Made by a program: the position numbers and the translations under genes
NCBI GenBank assembly: GCA_964374095.1
Contig: CAYJXJ010000220.1
Location: forward strand, 1 to 6,904
From: CAYJXJ01 sp964374095
GTDB lineage: Bacteria; Elusimicrobiota; Elusimicrobia; UBA1565; UBA9628
DNA length: 6,904 bases
Reading direction: 5' to 3'
Part shown: positions 1 to 6,281 of the stretch, piece after piece
Layout of the letters: each line of letters opens with the position of its first letter
Numbering within the stretch: position 1 is the first letter of the stretch
The notes under the pieces: model-generated
Database searches by the model: none
What the model saw: only the letters and a program-made list of their open reading frames with translations
What the model was told of the DNA's origin: nothing

Positions 1-1
1 C

Positions 2-17
2 CCTCCACCGGTGGAGG
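2..17. repeat. Perfect 16-bp palindrome
   Basis: CCTCCACCGGTGGAGG is identical to its own reverse complement, with no loop. It lies about 55 bp upstream of the predicted adk -35 box. A loopless palindrome looks more like a dimeric-protein binding site than a terminator, but the window starts here, so it could also be part of a hairpin or of the end of an upstream gene. It may be chance in such GC-rich DNA. Confidence 0.35.
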
Positions 18-70
18 CAGCCATACACCCTGGCGGCCTGAAAAGTCCGGGAACTTGGAGCCTGACAGCA

Positions 71-101
71 TTGACGCGGGCGACGCAATGCTTGCTATCA
101 T
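71..101 (+). promoter_or_regulatory. Candidate sigma70-type promoter for adk
   Basis: TTGACG (71-76) matches five of six bases of a -35 box. TATCAT (96-101) resembles a -10 box and is preceded by TGC, giving an extended -10. The 19-bp spacer is longer than the ideal 17, but an extended -10 often tolerates this. Transcription would begin near 108 and leave a leader of about 53 nt before the adk start codon. The boxes are visible; their activity is inferred. Confidence 0.45.
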
Positions 102-148
102 ACCCCGCTGGGTCGCCCCCGCGGAGTGGGCCCCCATATATTGAATAT

Positions 149-155
149 GAGGAGG
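149..155 (+). promoter_or_regulatory. Shine-Dalgarno site of adk
   Basis: GAGGAGG sits 5 nt before the ATG at 161. It is the strongest ribosome binding site in the window. It decides the adk start against the longer open frame that reaches back to position 11, because the 50 extra codons have no ribosome site and no resemblance to adenylate kinase. Confidence 0.8.
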
Positions 156-160
156 CGTGT

Positions 161-826
161 ATGCGAGAGACAGCGGCGGGCTTGAGATTGGTGTTCCTGG
201 GGCCGCCGGCCTCCGGGAAGGGGACGCAGGCGGAGCTTGTCTGCCGGAAATACTCCGTCCCCCAAATATCGACGGGAGAGATGCTGCGCGAGCGCAAGGC
301 CGGCGGCACCCTGCCGCCGGAGGTGGCGCAGATCATGGCCTCCGGGGGGCTCGTCCCCGATGCCTTCGTCATCGCCCTGATTTCGGAGCGTACCGGCGGC
401 AACGACGCCGCGGGGGGCTTCCTCCTCGACGGTTTTCCGCGCACCGCGCCGCAGGCCGAATCCCTCAATGCCATGCTCGCCCGGCGCGGCCAGAGCCTGA
501 CCGCCGCCCTGGCCCTGGAGGTCCCCAAGGAACTGCTGGTCGAACGCGCCGTCTTGCGGCGCCGGGACGTCCGCTCCGGGAAAATCTATCACTTGAAGTT
601 CAATCCCCCGCCTCCGGGCGCCGAGCTCGAGCATCGGGGCGACGACAAGGAAGACGTCGTGCGCCATAGGCTTGACACCTACGACACGATGACGGCGGAG
701 CTTCTCCCCTTCTACGAGAAGCTGGGGATGCTGCGGCGCATCGACGGGACGGGGAGCGTCTCGGAGGTGACGGGCCGGGTCATGGACGCCCTGGACCGGG
801 TCGCGGCCCCCGCACGAGGGGCCTGA
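161..826 (+). CDS. adk: Adenylate kinase
   Basis: Cytosolic nucleoside monophosphate kinase of 221 aa (E. coli Adk has 214) that interconverts ATP + AMP and 2 ADP, balancing adenylate pools. Visible motifs are the P-loop GPPASGKGTQ (residues 14-23), the AMP-site segment STGEMLR (37-43), LVPD (64-67), the family signature GFLLDGFPRT (86-95), the LID entry VERAVLRRRDV (127-137), and the LID exit with R159-G-D-D and the arginines around 168-170. The LID is short: only 8 residues separate the NPP motif from the RxDD motif, against 15 in E. coli. It has no zinc-binding cysteines. The start is set by the Shine-Dalgarno site at 149-155. The gene stands alone on the plus strand with its own candidate promoter and no secY or map beside it, unlike the common placement in the ribosomal spc operon. 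It converges with the minus-strand operon. Confidence 0.95.
   Translation: MRETAAGLRLVFLGPPASGKGTQAELVCRKYSVPQISTGEMLRERKAGGTLPPEVAQIMASGGLVPDAFVIALISERTGGNDAAGGFLLDGFPRTAPQAESLNAMLARRGQSLTAALALEVPKELLVERAVLRRRDVRSGKIYHLKFNPPPPGAELEHRGDDKEDVVRHRLDTYDTMTAELLPFYEKLGMLRRIDGTGSVSEVTGRVMDALDRVAAPARGA
805..823. terminator. Weak hairpin between convergent genes
   Basis: GGCCCC (805-810) can pair with GGGGCC (818-823) around a 7-nt loop. The stem overlaps the end of adk and, read on the minus strand, lies 10 nt beyond the tandem stop codons of the last operon gene. No T-run follows on either strand, so it is not a standard intrinsic terminator. It is listed because it is the only stem at the junction where transcripts from both sides must end. 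Confidence 0.2.
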
Positions 827-833
827 CGCGTTA

Positions 834-2060
834 CTATCTCTTCGGGAAGTGGTTGTAGCGGAACTGGAAAGTGCCGAGGACGTCGTAGCCGTTCTGGAAC
901 TTGAGGATGGCGACGTCGAAGTTGAGCTTGAAGAAGTAGCCGAGCTTGAAGTTGAGCAGCCAGGGGTTCAAGGCCGCGCCGTTGAACTGGATGTATTCGA
1001 CCGCGAGCGGATATTCGGGCTTGTGCAGGTAGATCAGGCTCGCGAAGGGCATGGCGCGGCTGAAGGACCGACCCCCTTTGCGGTTGGCGTAGAACTCGAG
1101 GGACTGGGGCGAGAGGTACTCCGACAGGTGCCCCACGATGTCGCCGAAGCTGCCCATCATGTAGCCGGCGCTGGTGCGGATCCCATAGATGTTCTTGCTG
1201 GCGACCACGTAGGCGTCTGAGAGCAGGCGCGTCGCCTTCTGGTCGACCTTGACGGCGACGCTGGGCGTTGTAATCGTGGGTTGGGGAGAGTCGCGGAAGA
1301 GAAGCCCGCCCTGCGCCCCGACCGCCATGGCCGGGCGCCATTTGGATTCGGATTGGATTTGCATCTTGCCGTCGGCGGTCAGGGACCAGACTCCGAGGCG
1401 GTCGACGTAGCTGGTTTTTCGAACCGAGTTCGGGAAATTGTTTTTCCCGTAGAGACGGCCGATGAAATAGGCCGCTTGAAAATCCAGGCCCAACCCCGGG
1501 GTGGCGTAGCGGCCCGCGCCCCGGTAGGCGGTCGGGGTGAAGATCACTCCGGAGATGGCCGCCGGTGGGACCGCGGCCTTGGGCGCCGCGGAGGGAGGGG
1601 CGGGCGCCGCCTTCTCGGCGACCTTGAACACCGCGCGTACCTGCGAGGTGGATATGGAGATCGATTGGAATTCCACCGGGACGGGCGTTCCGGGGAGTTC
1701 GTAAAGCTGGGCGTCTATCGACTCGAAGCGCCCGACCCCCTTGAGAGCCTCGAGGTCGGAGCGCAGATCGGCGCTGGTGTAGAGGATGCCGCGCTTGGCG
1801 CGCAGCCGGTCGCGCAGGGCCGGATCGGCCTGGAGTGCCGGCCCCGAGAAGAGCAGGACTTCCCCGAGCACCCAGGGCCCCTTGCCCGCGTCCACGGGTG
1901 TTCCCATGCCCGCGGGGGAGGACGTGGAAAGCGACGGCGTTTGGGCCCGGGCTACGGCCGCCACGGACATCAGGACGGCCAGGGTTGTCGGTATGCCGAG
2001 TTTGTGCCAGGCATGGTGAACTCGGTCCAGGACCGAGTTGCCTGGAGATGAGGGTCTCAT
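834..2060 (-). CDS. Secreted POTRA-like, putative outer-membrane beta-barrel protein
   Basis: I do not recognise a named family. The 408-aa product begins with a long n-region, a hydrophobic stretch (about 22-36) and an A-R-A signal-peptidase I site (37-39). Residues about 64-147 look like one POTRA domain: a strand (WVLGEVLLFSG), a helix, the G-x-x-Y-T-x-x-D-L-x-x-D-L-x-x-L turn, then a G-x-F motif and paired strands. An Ala/Pro linker (148-170) leads to about 238 residues rich in alternating aromatic and polar strands, ending GTFQFRYNHF then PKR, as expected of a beta-barrel of roughly 12 strands. That is smaller than the 16-strand Omp85 barrel, so it is not BamA itself. The start at 2060 forms an ATGA overlap with the pgpA stop. 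An in-frame ATG at 2078 is an alternative, and a still longer open frame is only overlap with pgpA. It ends in tandem stops (TAG TAA). An outer-membrane envelope role is inferred. Confidence 0.72.
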   Translation of the reverse strand: MRPSSPGNSVLDRVHHAWHKLGIPTTLAVLMSVAAVARAQTPSLSTSSPAGMGTPVDAGKGPWVLGEVLLFSGPALQADPALRDRLRAKRGILYTSADLRSDLEALKGVGRFESIDAQLYELPGTPVPVEFQSISISTSQVRAVFKVAEKAAPAPPSAAPKAAVPPAAISGVIFTPTAYRGAGRYATPGLGLDFQAAYFIGRLYGKNNFPNSVRKTSYVDRLGVWSLTADGKMQIQSESKWRPAMAVGAQGGLLFRDSPQPTITTPSVAVKVDQKATRLLSDAYVVASKNIYGIRTSAGYMMGSFGDIVGHLSEYLSPQSLEFYANRKGGRSFSRAMPFASLIYLHKPEYPLAVEYIQFNGAALNPWLLNFKLGYFFKLNFDVAILKFQNGYDVLGTFQFRYNHFPKR

Positions 2061-2548
2061 AATCCCAAAGCGGGCCATCTCGGCAGGGCCCAGCGGACCG
2101 CCATGTTGGCGATCACCGCCGCCCCGACGTCGTCGGCCACGATGCCCCAGCCTCCCGGGAGACGGTCGAGCCAGCGGTAGGGCGGAAGCTTGACGGCGTC
2201 CAAGACCCGGAAGAGGACAAAACCCAAGGCGAGGACCGCCCAGGTCCTCGGCAGAAATGCGACCGCGACCCAATAGCCGACGATCTCATCGAGAACGATC
2301 CTGGGGTCGTCGTGGACCCCCGAATGTCTCTCGGCCGCCGCGCAGATCTTTGCCGCGGCGACGCAGGCCGCCGCCAAAAAGGCGGCCTGATGGATGCGGG
2401 CCTGGGGGACCAAGGGGAGCAAGACAAGGCCCTCAAGCGTTCCGACCAGTCCCGCGCCCGACCATTTGCGCAGGCCGAGAAGCTTGACCGGAATATAGCT
2501 CAAATAGCCTCCGGTCGCAACGCAGGTGGCTAGGGCCGCTAACTCCAC
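2057..2548 (-). CDS. pgpA: Phosphatidylglycerophosphatase A
   Basis: Inner-membrane phosphatase that removes the terminal phosphate of phosphatidylglycerophosphate to give phosphatidylglycerol. The 163-aa length fits the family (E. coli PgpA has 172). Both family signatures are clear: H-D-D-P-R-I-V-L-D-E-I-V-G (79-91), and LFRVLDAVKLPP (112-123) followed by LPGGWGIVADD (130-140), the acidic residues being the likely metal and phosphate site. Hydrophobic helices surround them. The usual N-terminal PGT motif is weak here. I chose the GTG at 2548, which lies inside the last codons of pgsA (10-nt overlap) after a GGAAAAG ribosome site. The in-frame ATG at 2602 would add 18 residues but has no ribosome site. 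It directly follows pgsA, whose product is its substrate, and overlaps the next gene by ATGA. Confidence 0.88.
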   Translation of the reverse strand: MELAALATCVATGGYLSYIPVKLLGLRKWSGAGLVGTLEGLVLLPLVPQARIHQAAFLAAACVAAAKICAAAERHSGVHDDPRIVLDEIVGYWVAVAFLPRTWAVLALGFVLFRVLDAVKLPPYRWLDRLPGGWGIVADDVGAAVIANMAVRWALPRWPALGL

Positions 2549-3105
2549 GACTTTTCCAGAATGGAACGAGACTGGCGCAGATAAGAGAAGGCGCTCGACC
2601 ATGTCGCCAGCACGCAGAGCACCGTGAGATGGTAGGGCAGGCGCAGGACCCAGTCGGGCGTCGCCCAGCGGTCGGAATAGGCGAGAATGAGGAGCATGAG
2701 GGCGATGGCCCCGCTTTGGATCCCCATTTTCCATTTGCCCCAGCGGTCGGCGGCGAGGATCTTGCCTTGGGCGCCGGCGAGCACGCGAACCCCTCCGACG
2801 ATGATCTCCCGGGCGATGATCAAAAAGACTCCCCAGAGCGGGATTTCCAGCTCCCGGGTCTTGAGCAGGGCGATCAGAGCCCCGATGACGAGGATCTTGT
2901 CGGCGATCGGATCGGCGACCTTCCCGAAGGCGCTGATCGAGTGGGTCTGGCGCGCGAGATACCCGTCGACCCAATCCGTCACGAGGGCGGCCATGAAGAG
3001 GGCGAAGGCCGCGATGTGCAGGTCCTCGTCGTCGGCCATGAGGGTCCCGAACACCGCCAGGCCCAAGGCCATGCGGAGAAGGGTGAGTTTGTTCGGGAGG
3101 GTCAC
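2539..3105 (-). CDS. pgsA: CDP-diacylglycerol-glycerol-3-phosphate phosphatidyltransferase
   Basis: Integral inner-membrane enzyme making phosphatidylglycerophosphate and CMP from CDP-diacylglycerol and sn-glycerol 3-phosphate, the committed step to phosphatidylglycerol. The 188-aa product starts with the typical N-K-L-T-L-L-R-M segment. It carries the complete CDP-alcohol phosphatidyltransferase signature D44-W-V-D47-G48-Y-L-A51-R52-x8-G61-x3-D65-x3-D69, the four aspartates of the metal and catalytic site. Several hydrophobic helices follow (about 70-82, 90-109, 130-143, 156-170). The start is GTG, with GGGAG at 3110-3114 four bases upstream, and it lies 15 nt after the rodZ-like stop. A rodZ-pgsA neighbourhood is common in bacteria (ymfM-pgsA in Bacillus). 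Related synthases share this signature, but the adjacent pgpA strongly favours PgsA. Confidence 0.93.
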   Translation of the reverse strand: MTLPNKLTLLRMALGLAVFGTLMADDEDLHIAAFALFMAALVTDWVDGYLARQTHSISAFGKVADPIADKILVIGALIALLKTRELEIPLWGVFLIIAREIIVGGVRVLAGAQGKILAADRWGKWKMGIQSGAIALMLLILAYSDRWATPDWVLRLPYHLTVLCVLATWSSAFSYLRQSRSILEKSWS

Positions 3106-3120
3106 CCGACTCCCGGCGAC

Positions 3121-3909
3121 CTAGCGGAATTCGAACGCATAATCCCCGGCCGGGCCCGCCATTGGGAAATCCGTCGCCCCTCCCCCGAGCGTCAGCGAGA
3201 TGTCTTGAGGATTGGGTGTTCTCAAGATGACGCTCCGGCGGGCGCGCCATTCCTGCCGCGTCCCCTGGGGCGCGATCCCCTCGAAGCGCACTTCGCCGTC
3301 GACGGAGAGGCGGAGGTAGGCCGCCTTCCCGAATTGCACCCCGACGACCGTCTCGGTGGACCCATAAATCGGGGCCAACGCGGGCGGCACCGAAGAACTC
3401 TCCGATCCGGGGACCGGCGCCGGGGCGCCCCGCCGGGAGGCGAGCCAGATCCCCCCCCCGGCCGCGGCGAGCAAAAAGGCCAGCACGAACCAGCCCACGC
3501 TGCCCGCGGCATCGGGGCCGTCGCGCGCGGAAGCTGGCGCCGTCCCCCCCGGCAAAGGAGAACCTGGGCTTCCACTAGATGGGATGCCCCCCTTCGCGGA
3601 CCCTGGCTCCAGAGCCGCGGGGGAGATGCGCTTCCAGAGGCCCTCGAAGTCCATCTCGAGGTAGTCGCTGTACTCCTTCAGATAGGACTGGAGGTAGACC
3701 ATGGCCGGGAAGTCCTCGAAGCGATTGGCCTCCAGAGCCTCGATGAATTTCCTGGGAATCCGGGTGTGTTGGACGACGACGTCGACGACAGCGCCCTTTT
3801 TGAGCCGGGCGGCCCGCAGCAGGGAGCCGACCTCCCCCTCCATGGGCGGAACGGGGCGGACCGGAATCTGGCGGAGCGGCTCTCGGCCGGGATCTGGTTG
3901 TAGGGTCAT
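3121..3909 (-). CDS. rodZ: RodZ-like helix-turn-helix membrane protein
   Basis: Probable MreB-binding cell-shape protein spanning the inner membrane. Residues about 24-95 form the RodZ-type helix-turn-helix: VGSLLRAARLKKG, then R-I-P-R-K-F-I-E-A-L-E-x-x-R-F-E-D-F-P, then V-Y-L-Q-S-Y-L-K-E-Y. In known RodZ this domain binds MreB rather than DNA. A Gly/Ser/Pro linker (101-137), one transmembrane helix (138-157) and a periplasmic beta-rich DUF4115-like domain (about 184-262, with Y-L-R-L-S-V-D-G and E-W-R-A) follow. At 262 aa it is shorter than E. coli RodZ (337) but normal for compact homologues. The ATG at 3909 is 3 nt past the upstream stop and lacks a clear ribosome site, so coupling is likely. 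The in-frame ATG at 3843 (Met23) fits the family's usual N-terminus better and may be the true start. A run of nine G codes for the glycines inside the membrane helix. Confidence 0.85.
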   Translation of the reverse strand: MTLQPDPGREPLRQIPVRPVPPMEGEVGSLLRAARLKKGAVVDVVVQHTRIPRKFIEALEANRFEDFPAMVYLQSYLKEYSDYLEMDFEGLWKRISPAALEPGSAKGGIPSSGSPGSPLPGGTAPASARDGPDAAGSVGWFVLAFLLAAAGGGIWLASRRGAPAPVPGSESSSVPPALAPIYGSTETVVGVQFGKAAYLRLSVDGEVRFEGIAPQGTRQEWRARRSVILRTPNPQDISLTLGGGATDFPMAGPAGDYAFEFR

Positions 3910-3912
3910 CAG

Positions 3913-4698
3913 TTAGGGGGTCGACGGGGGTCCGAAGTTTCGAAACACATCGGCGTCCGGCGGCGGCGTGAACTGAAAAAGCGAATCGGCCAGGACCGGG
4001 TTGAAGCGCACCCCCTCGAAACGAGAGTGCACGACCATCTCGCCGGCCCGCAGCCGGGCTTCGGACGGAAAATAGTCGCGGGTCGAAAGGGCCAGCGTGA
4101 GGGTGAAGTCGGAGCCCCGGGCGCGCGGCTTCAACTCGAGCTCGACGCGGCGGTGCCCGTCGTCTCCGGGGGCCGAGATGGTGGAAACGGTGATGGCGTA
4201 GCGTTCGGACAGGCGGCCGTAGCCGCCGAAATGCATGAGCCCCTCCAGCCAGGGTTCCGACTTGAGCCACTGTTGGAGGCTCGACTGGATGGCCTGGCGG
4301 GTGGCGCTACGCCAAACCCATAGGGCCTTGCCGTCGGTCACCACGGTCTGGGGCTCGGGCAGGCGGTGCTCGACGCGCAGTCGGGAGGGTTTGCTGAAGT
4401 CAAGGGTCCCTTCGACCGAGTTCACCGTCCCGGCTTCCTCCAGGCGCACGGATTGGCGGAAGGTCGCCGAAAGGCCCTTGAGTTTGGCGTCGAGCTCCTG
4501 CAGGCGGCCCAAGACCGCCTCGGCGGTGATGGGGAAGGTCGGGGGGGACAGGAGAGGCAATCCTGTCGCCGCGGCCGTGCTGATCGAGGTCTTCGCGGCG
4601 GGGCGCGGTTTCTTCGGCGGGGCGGCGGCGGGACCGGCGGCCGCCCCGGGAGCCGCGAGCAGGCAGGCCGCCGCGCCGGCCAAGGCCGGTCCCCTCAT
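3913..4698 (-). CDS. lolA: LolA-family periplasmic lipoprotein carrier
   Basis: Probable periplasmic chaperone that takes lipoproteins released by the LolCDE transporter to the outer membrane. The 261-aa product has an Ala-rich signal peptide (about 1-22) and a low-complexity Ala/Pro stretch (23-55), then the LolA fold: L-x-x-L-x-A-T-F-R-Q (74-82), the strand pair E-G-T-L-D-F-S-K-P-S-R-L-R-V-E (96-110), V-V-T-D-G-K-A-L-W-V-W (119-129), and a C-terminal SLFQFTPPPDADVF (239-252), close to the family's closing motif. Cys12 lies in the signal sequence without a good lipobox, so it is probably not itself a lipoprotein. The length exceeds E. coli LolA (about 200) because of the N-terminal linker and a mid-protein insertion. 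Its ATG overlaps the FtsK motor stop by ATGA, and GAGG lies 10 nt upstream. No lolB or lolCDE is visible here. Confidence 0.82.
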   Translation of the reverse strand: MRGPALAGAAACLLAAPGAAAGPAAAPPKKPRPAAKTSISTAAATGLPLLSPPTFPITAEAVLGRLQELDAKLKGLSATFRQSVRLEEAGTVNSVEGTLDFSKPSRLRVEHRLPEPQTVVTDGKALWVWRSATRQAIQSSLQQWLKSEPWLEGLMHFGGYGRLSERYAITVSTISAPGDDGHRRVELELKPRARGSDFTLTLALSTRDYFPSEARLRAGEMVVHSRFEGVRFNPVLADSLFQFTPPPDADVFRNFGPPSTP

Positions 4699-6269
4699 GA
4701 CCGGGGGGCCTCACCCGGGGCGTTTCGCAGGTACGATTCGATCAGATCGTAGTTGATCTCCCAGCGGTTGGAGCCCTCGGGCTTGTGGATGTAGCCCTTC
4801 ACTTCGAGCAGGCTCAAGATGTTGGTGGCGCGCGCCGACGAGCCGAACTGCGACTTGAGCAGGTCCTGAGAGACGCGCCGCCGGGCGAGGATGAGCTTGC
4901 AGGCCTCGCGAAATTCGGCCGGCTCGACGCCGGAGGAGGCGAGGTCGGTCTCCGCGGCCTGGGGCATGGTATCCAGGAGCGGGTACTCGGCCTTTCCGGA
5001 GGCGCGCAGATGATCCACGACGCGGCGGATCTCCTCCTCGCTGACATAGGCTCCCTGGCAGCGCGCGGGTTTGGGCGCGCCCGCCGCGAGGTAGAGGAGG
5101 TCGCCCCGGCCCAAGAGAGACTCGGCCCCGGTCTCGTCCAGGACGACGCGGGAGTTTATCCCGGAGGTCACCTGCAGGGCGATGCGCGCCGGGAGGTTGG
5201 CCTTGATGACCCCGGTGATGACGTCGACGGTCGGCTGTTGGGTGGCCAGGACGAGATGGATGCCGACCGCCCGGGCCATCTGGGCCAGGCGTTGGATGGA
5301 ATCCTCGACCTGGTCCTGGGCCGCCAGGATGAGGTCGGCGAGTTCGTCGATGACGATGACGGCGAAAAATTCCCGTGGGCGCCCCTCGCGGGCCGCCCAC
5401 TCGTTGTAGCCGTCGATGTGGCGCACCCCCGCGGCTTGGAAACTCTCGTAGCGGCGTTCCATCAGTTTGACCATCGCGCCCAGCGCCCGGGCGGCCTCCT
5501 TGGGGCTGGTCAGGACCGACACCCTCTCGGCGGGCACCGTGGGATCGAAAAGGTGCGGGATGCCGTCGTAGCCGGTGAGCTCGAGCCGCTTGGGGTCGAT
5601 CAAAAGGAATTTGACTTCATCGGACCTGGCGCGGAACAAGATGGAGAGGATCAGGGAATGAAGCAGGACGGACTTGCCGCTGCCCGTCACGCCCGCCACC
5701 AGCAGGTGCGGCATGGATTGCAGGTTCGCGGCGACCGGGTCCCCGTCGGCCGAAAGCCCCACGCCGAAGGTCAGGGCGGGGGCGTCGGGAGGGATGGCGC
5801 GGCTTTCGAGGATTTCCCGCAGGCAGACCCGGGCGGGGCGAGCGTTGGGGAGTTCGATGCCGACGGCCGCTTTCCCGGGGATCGGGGCGACGATGCGGAT
5901 GGCGAGGGCCTCCATCGCGAGGGCGATGTCTTTCTGAAGCGAGACGATGGAGCTGACTTTGACCCCGGGGGCCGGAGTCAGTTCGTAGCGCGTGATCACC
6001 GGGCCGGGCGAGACCCCCGTGACTTTGGTCTCGATGTTGAAATTCTGCAGGGTGCGCTCCAGCGCCGCCGAAGCCGCTGAGACCTCGGCGTCGGAGGGGC
6101 GTCCGCGGTCGGCGCCGGCCTCCGGGGGATCGAGCAGTGAAATATCCGGGAGCCGGGAGGATTTCCGGGATCCAGGTTTGGGCGCCGGTCGTTGCCGAGG
6201 CTCCGGCGGCTCGGCGGCCAAGGGGCCGCCGTCCCCGGAGGGGACCGGGGCCATCGGCGCCGATGCCAA
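4695..6269 (-). CDS. ftsK: FtsK/SpoIIIE DNA translocase, motor and gamma domains
   Basis: ATP-driven double-stranded DNA pump that moves chromosome termini through the closing septum. The 524 aa comprise a Pro-rich linker (1-40), LPDISLLDPPE (40-50), the alpha domain (about 60-150), the RecA-like beta motor and a C-terminal winged-helix gamma domain (about 452-505). Walker A is GVTGSGKS (193-200), Walker B VIVIDELAD (304-312), and the downstream ATQQPTVDVITG and LLGRGDLLYL segments are typical of the family. No membrane helix is present: it is encoded in the preceding gene, in the same reading frame, separated by one TAA. I chose TTG at 6269 because GAAGG lies 4 nt upstream. ATG at 6254 is the alternative. 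The gamma recognition helix (QFGSSARATNILSLLE) is unlike the usual RIGYNRAARIIE, so orienting-sequence specificity may differ. A short tail follows the gamma domain. Confidence 0.93.
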   Translation of the reverse strand: MASAPMAPVPSGDGGPLAAEPPEPRQRPAPKPGSRKSSRLPDISLLDPPEAGADRGRPSDAEVSAASAALERTLQNFNIETKVTGVSPGPVITRYELTPAPGVKVSSIVSLQKDIALAMEALAIRIVAPIPGKAAVGIELPNARPARVCLREILESRAIPPDAPALTFGVGLSADGDPVAANLQSMPHLLVAGVTGSGKSVLLHSLILSILFRARSDEVKFLLIDPKRLELTGYDGIPHLFDPTVPAERVSVLTSPKEAARALGAMVKLMERRYESFQAAGVRHIDGYNEWAAREGRPREFFAVIVIDELADLILAAQDQVEDSIQRLAQMARAVGIHLVLATQQPTVDVITGVIKANLPARIALQVTSGINSRVVLDETGAESLLGRGDLLYLAAGAPKPARCQGAYVSEEEIRRVVDHLRASGKAEYPLLDTMPQAAETDLASSGVEPAEFREACKLILARRRVSQDLLKSQFGSSARATNILSLLEVKGYIHKPEGSNRWEINYDLIESYLRNAPGEAPRS

Positions 6270-6273
6270 CTTG

Positions 6274-6278
6274 CCTTC
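6274..6278 (-). promoter_or_regulatory. Candidate reinitiation ribosome site for the FtsK motor
   Basis: On the minus strand GAAGG lies 4 nt before TTG (6269-6267) and 3 nt after the TAA that ends the membrane-domain gene. It would let a terminating ribosome restart on the motor. The match is short and the spacing tight, so this is a suggestion that decides between a real two-gene arrangement and an interrupted single gene. Confidence 0.4.
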
Positions 6279-6281
6279 GAG

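Noticed and set aside
11..160. N-terminal extension of adk back to position 11
   Set aside because: The extra 50 residues do not resemble adenylate kinase, while the ATG at 161 has a strong ribosome site and the normal family start. The stretch also holds the candidate promoter.
215..222. GGGAAGGG, matching the E. coli FtsK orienting sequence GGGNAGGG
   Set aside because: A single copy inside the adk P-loop codons is expected by chance in GC-rich DNA, and this organism's FtsK gamma helix is divergent.
2061..2273. N-terminal extension of the POTRA-barrel protein into pgpA
   Set aside because: The added residues are an Arg/Gly-rich shadow of pgpA and would bury the signal peptide. The ATGA start at 2060 gives a normal exported protein.
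2364..2389. Nine-bp inverted repeat with an A-rich loop, resembling a terminator
   Set aside because: It lies in the middle of pgpA and comes from Ala codons (GCC/GCG) around a Phe-Leu pair. Termination inside the gene is unlikely.
3414..3436. GC-rich palindrome cluster in the rodZ linker
   Set aside because: It encodes an Arg/Gly/Ala/Pro linker. Such palindromes arise freely from GCC/GGC codons and no regulatory context is visible.
2629..3903. Long plus-strand open frame (424 codons) opposite pgsA and rodZ
   Set aside because: It lies antisense to two genes with clear family signatures. Its product is low-complexity, Gly/Asp/Arg/Glu-rich text typical of GC-rich shadow frames.
4785..6080. 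Long plus-strand open frame (431 codons) opposite the FtsK motor
   Set aside because: It mirrors the motor gene, contains no recognisable motif, and has the Gly/Asp/Arg bias of an antisense frame in GC-rich DNA.
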